From Pseudomonadota bacterium (GTDB lineage Bacteria > Desulfobacterota > Desulfovibrionia > Desulfovibrionales > Desulfovibrionaceae), in the NCBI GenBank assembly GCA_023390395.1, contig JAEWCY010000053.1, positions 1 through 21,974 of the forward strand: DNA of 21,974 nt. The letters run 5' to 3'. Position 1 is the first letter of the stretch. Each line of letters begins with the position of its first letter. This document shows positions 20,906 through 21,974 of this stretch, piece by piece. Both the position numbers and the translations under genes were made by a program. Below the pieces are notes generated by a model. It saw only the letters and a list, made by a program, of their open reading frames with translations. It did not search any database and was not told the origin of the DNA.

Positions 20906-21625
20906 ATGTCCGATGATACCGCCGCCCTCGCCCGATCCCTGGGCCACGCCTTTGCCAGGCCGGAGCTCCTGGCCACGGCGCTGACGCACAGCTCCTTTGC
21001 CAACGAACGCGGCGACGTCGCCAACCACAACGAGCGCCTGGAATTTTTAGGCGACGCAGTGCTCGAGTTGTGCGTGTCCGAAGAAATTTTCGCCCGCTAT
21101 CCCGAATCCCCGGAAGGCGAGCTGACCCTGCTGCGTTCCCAGCTCGTCAACGAGGGCAGCCTCGCCGCCATGGCCAGGACCCTGCGTCTGGAGGAGCATA
21201 TCCGTCTGGGCAAGGGGGAGGAAAACCAGGGGGGCAGGGCGCGGCCGGCGCTTTTAAGCGACGTGTTCGAGGCCGTGATCGGCGCGCTGTTCCTGGACGG
21301 GGGCTACGCGGCGGCAAGGCGCTTCGTGGCCGAGACGTTCCGAGACGTCTGGCCGGACAGGCCCCTTGCGCCCAAAAGCAAGGATTTCAAGAGCCGACTG
21401 CAGGAGCACACCCAGAGGACCCACAAGGCCCGGCCGGTGTATGCGCTGCTCGGCAGCGACGGTCCCGAGCACGACAAGCGCTTTCGCGTGCGCCTGACCC
21501 TGCCGGACGGCCGGGAACTCACGGCCGTGGACAAGAGCGTGAAAAAGGCGGAACAGCTGGCGGCCCGCATGGCCCTGGAAAGCCTCGCGGACGTTGCGGC
21601 CGAAGTTGCCGACGGGAATTCCTGA
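20906..21625 (+). CDS. rnc: Ribonuclease III
   Basis: 239 residues, standard length. The RNase III catalytic domain (~5-150) has the signature HNERLEFLGDAVLEL (41-55) with metal-binding E46 and D50, and the second pair D119 and E122 in SDVFEAVIGALFLDGGY. A double-stranded RNA-binding domain (~160-228, DFKSRLQEH, then KKAEQLAARMALE) completes it. It cuts double-stranded RNA in rRNA maturation and mRNA decay, which is relevant given the many long hairpins in this window. The ATG at 20906 follows GGAG nine bases upstream; in-frame codons upstream lack both a site and similarity. It stands alone with a strong terminator behind it. Confidence 0.97.
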   Translation: MSDDTAALARSLGHAFARPELLATALTHSSFANERGDVANHNERLEFLGDAVLELCVSEEIFARYPESPEGELTLLRSQLVNEGSLAAMARTLRLEEHIRLGKGEENQGGRARPALLSDVFEAVIGALFLDGGYAAARRFVAETFRDVWPDRPLAPKSKDFKSRLQEHTQRTHKARPVYALLGSDGPEHDKRFRVRLTLPDGRELTAVDKSVKKAEQLAARMALESLADVAAEVADGNS

Positions 21626-21707
21626 ACCCGCTTCCGGCGCGGCCCGCGCCATTTCGCGTCGCGACGGCCCCTGTCAAAAAATTGTCCGCTCGCGGCGCGG
21701 CCCATTC

Positions 21708-21756
21708 GGACCAGGGAGGGACCGGCGTCGCGGTCCCCGCCTCCCTGGTCCTTTTT
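21708..21756 (+). terminator. Rho-independent terminator of rnc
   Basis: GGACCAGGGAGG (21708-21719) pairs perfectly with CCTCCCTGGTCC (21740-21751), with an inner stem GGGACCG/CGGTCCC (21718-21724 and 21731-21737), then TTTTT. It lies 82 bp after the rnc stop and 24 bp beyond the stop of the convergent flagellin gene. The T-run serves the plus strand; the same hairpin may also limit the flagellin transcript. Confidence 0.82.
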
Positions 21757-21779
21757 CATAACCCACCAATGCCTTGCGC

Positions 21780-21974
21780 CTAGCCGCTGATAAGCTGCAT
21801 GGCCATCTTCGGCAGCGAGTTGGCCTGGGACAGCATGGCCACGGCCGACTGGGTGAGAATCTGCTGGCGCACGAATTCGGTCATTTCGTTGGCCACGTCC
21901 ACGTCGGAAATCTGCGATTCGGCGGACTGGAGGTTCTCGGCCTGGATCTGCAGGTTGGAGATGGTGTTCTCCAG
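21780..21974 (-). CDS. Flagellin, C-terminal fragment (5' part beyond window)
   Basis: The last 64 codons of a flagellin gene are visible. Read from 21974 they contain SQISDVDVANEMTEFVRQQI, then LTQSAVAMLSQANSLPKMAM and the stop at 21780. This is the conserved Flagellin_C / D0 helix that packs in the filament core and is recognised during export and capping. The N-terminal D0/D1 and the variable region are outside the window, so which flagellin paralogue this is cannot be said. It implies that the organism is motile. Confidence 0.93.
   Translation of the reverse strand: MENTISNLQIQAENLQSAESQISDVDVANEMTEFVRQQILTQSAVAMLSQANSLPKMAMQLISG

Noticed and set aside
1..21974. Search for CRISPR arrays, tRNA or rRNA genes and phage attachment sites.
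   Set aside because: No regularly spaced direct repeats, cloverleaf-like sequence or integrase gene was seen; the CI-type repressor alone does not make a prophage.

Overview
The window looks like a chromosomal segment from a GC-rich, motile, sulfate-reducing deltaproteobacterium of the Desulfovibrio/Solidesulfovibrio type. This is inferred from the very high GC content and codon use, a lactate-utilisation (LUD) protein, a DRTGG/BioD-like protein of the kind found with acetate metabolism in Desulfovibrio, several c-di-GMP and two-component proteins, and a flagellin. No 16S or other species marker is present. No CRISPR array, tRNA or rRNA was recognised.

Layout. The left edge (1-119) is the 5' end of an IS5-type transposase reading off the window. 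It abuts a complete GGDEF-EAL gene (93-1790) whose first codons may come from the element. After a 344-bp structured gap comes a minus-strand signalling operon with a near-consensus sigma-70 promoter: HDOD protein (7410-6130), NtrC-type sigma-54 activator (6098-4692) and a soluble four-CBS/PAS hybrid histidine kinase (4597-2135). Upstream lie a membrane protein resembling a degenerate histidine kinase (8654-7482), a hairpin-rich gap, a zinc-ribbon protein with a probable TTG start, a LUD protein and a small exported protein with its own promoter. A second minus-strand group encodes an MFS transporter, a FliL-like exported protein and a histidine phosphatase.

The region 13.4-14.7 kb is the most interesting. 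A CI/LexA-type repressor with HTH, an Ala-Gly cleavage site and a Ser/Lys S24 protease sits between two near-identical palindromes (TGTTTAT-N4-ATAAACA). One covers its own start codon and the other lies upstream of a 54-residue zinc-ribbon gene. Divergently, a sigma-28-like promoter precedes a 60-residue FlgM-like gene. Next come an RluA-family pseudouridine synthase, preceded by an overlapping 18-codon leader ORF, and a 1055-residue exported TPR protein with a sigma-54-like promoter and a duplicated four-cysteine module.

The right end has a small unknown gene, a structured non-coding stretch, the DRTGG protein, ribonuclease III and the 3' end of a flagellin gene. Three copies of one hairpin repeat (GCCTCCGGCGGCCA, inverted repeat, TGGAC) each sit 19-28 bp after a stop codon in sense orientation, which suggests a dispersed family of 3'-end or terminator elements.

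Themes: c-di-GMP and two-component signalling, motility-linked parts (flagellin, FliL-like, FlgM-like, sigma-28 and sigma-54 sites), and a compact repressor circuit. All functional links between them are inference from sequence.
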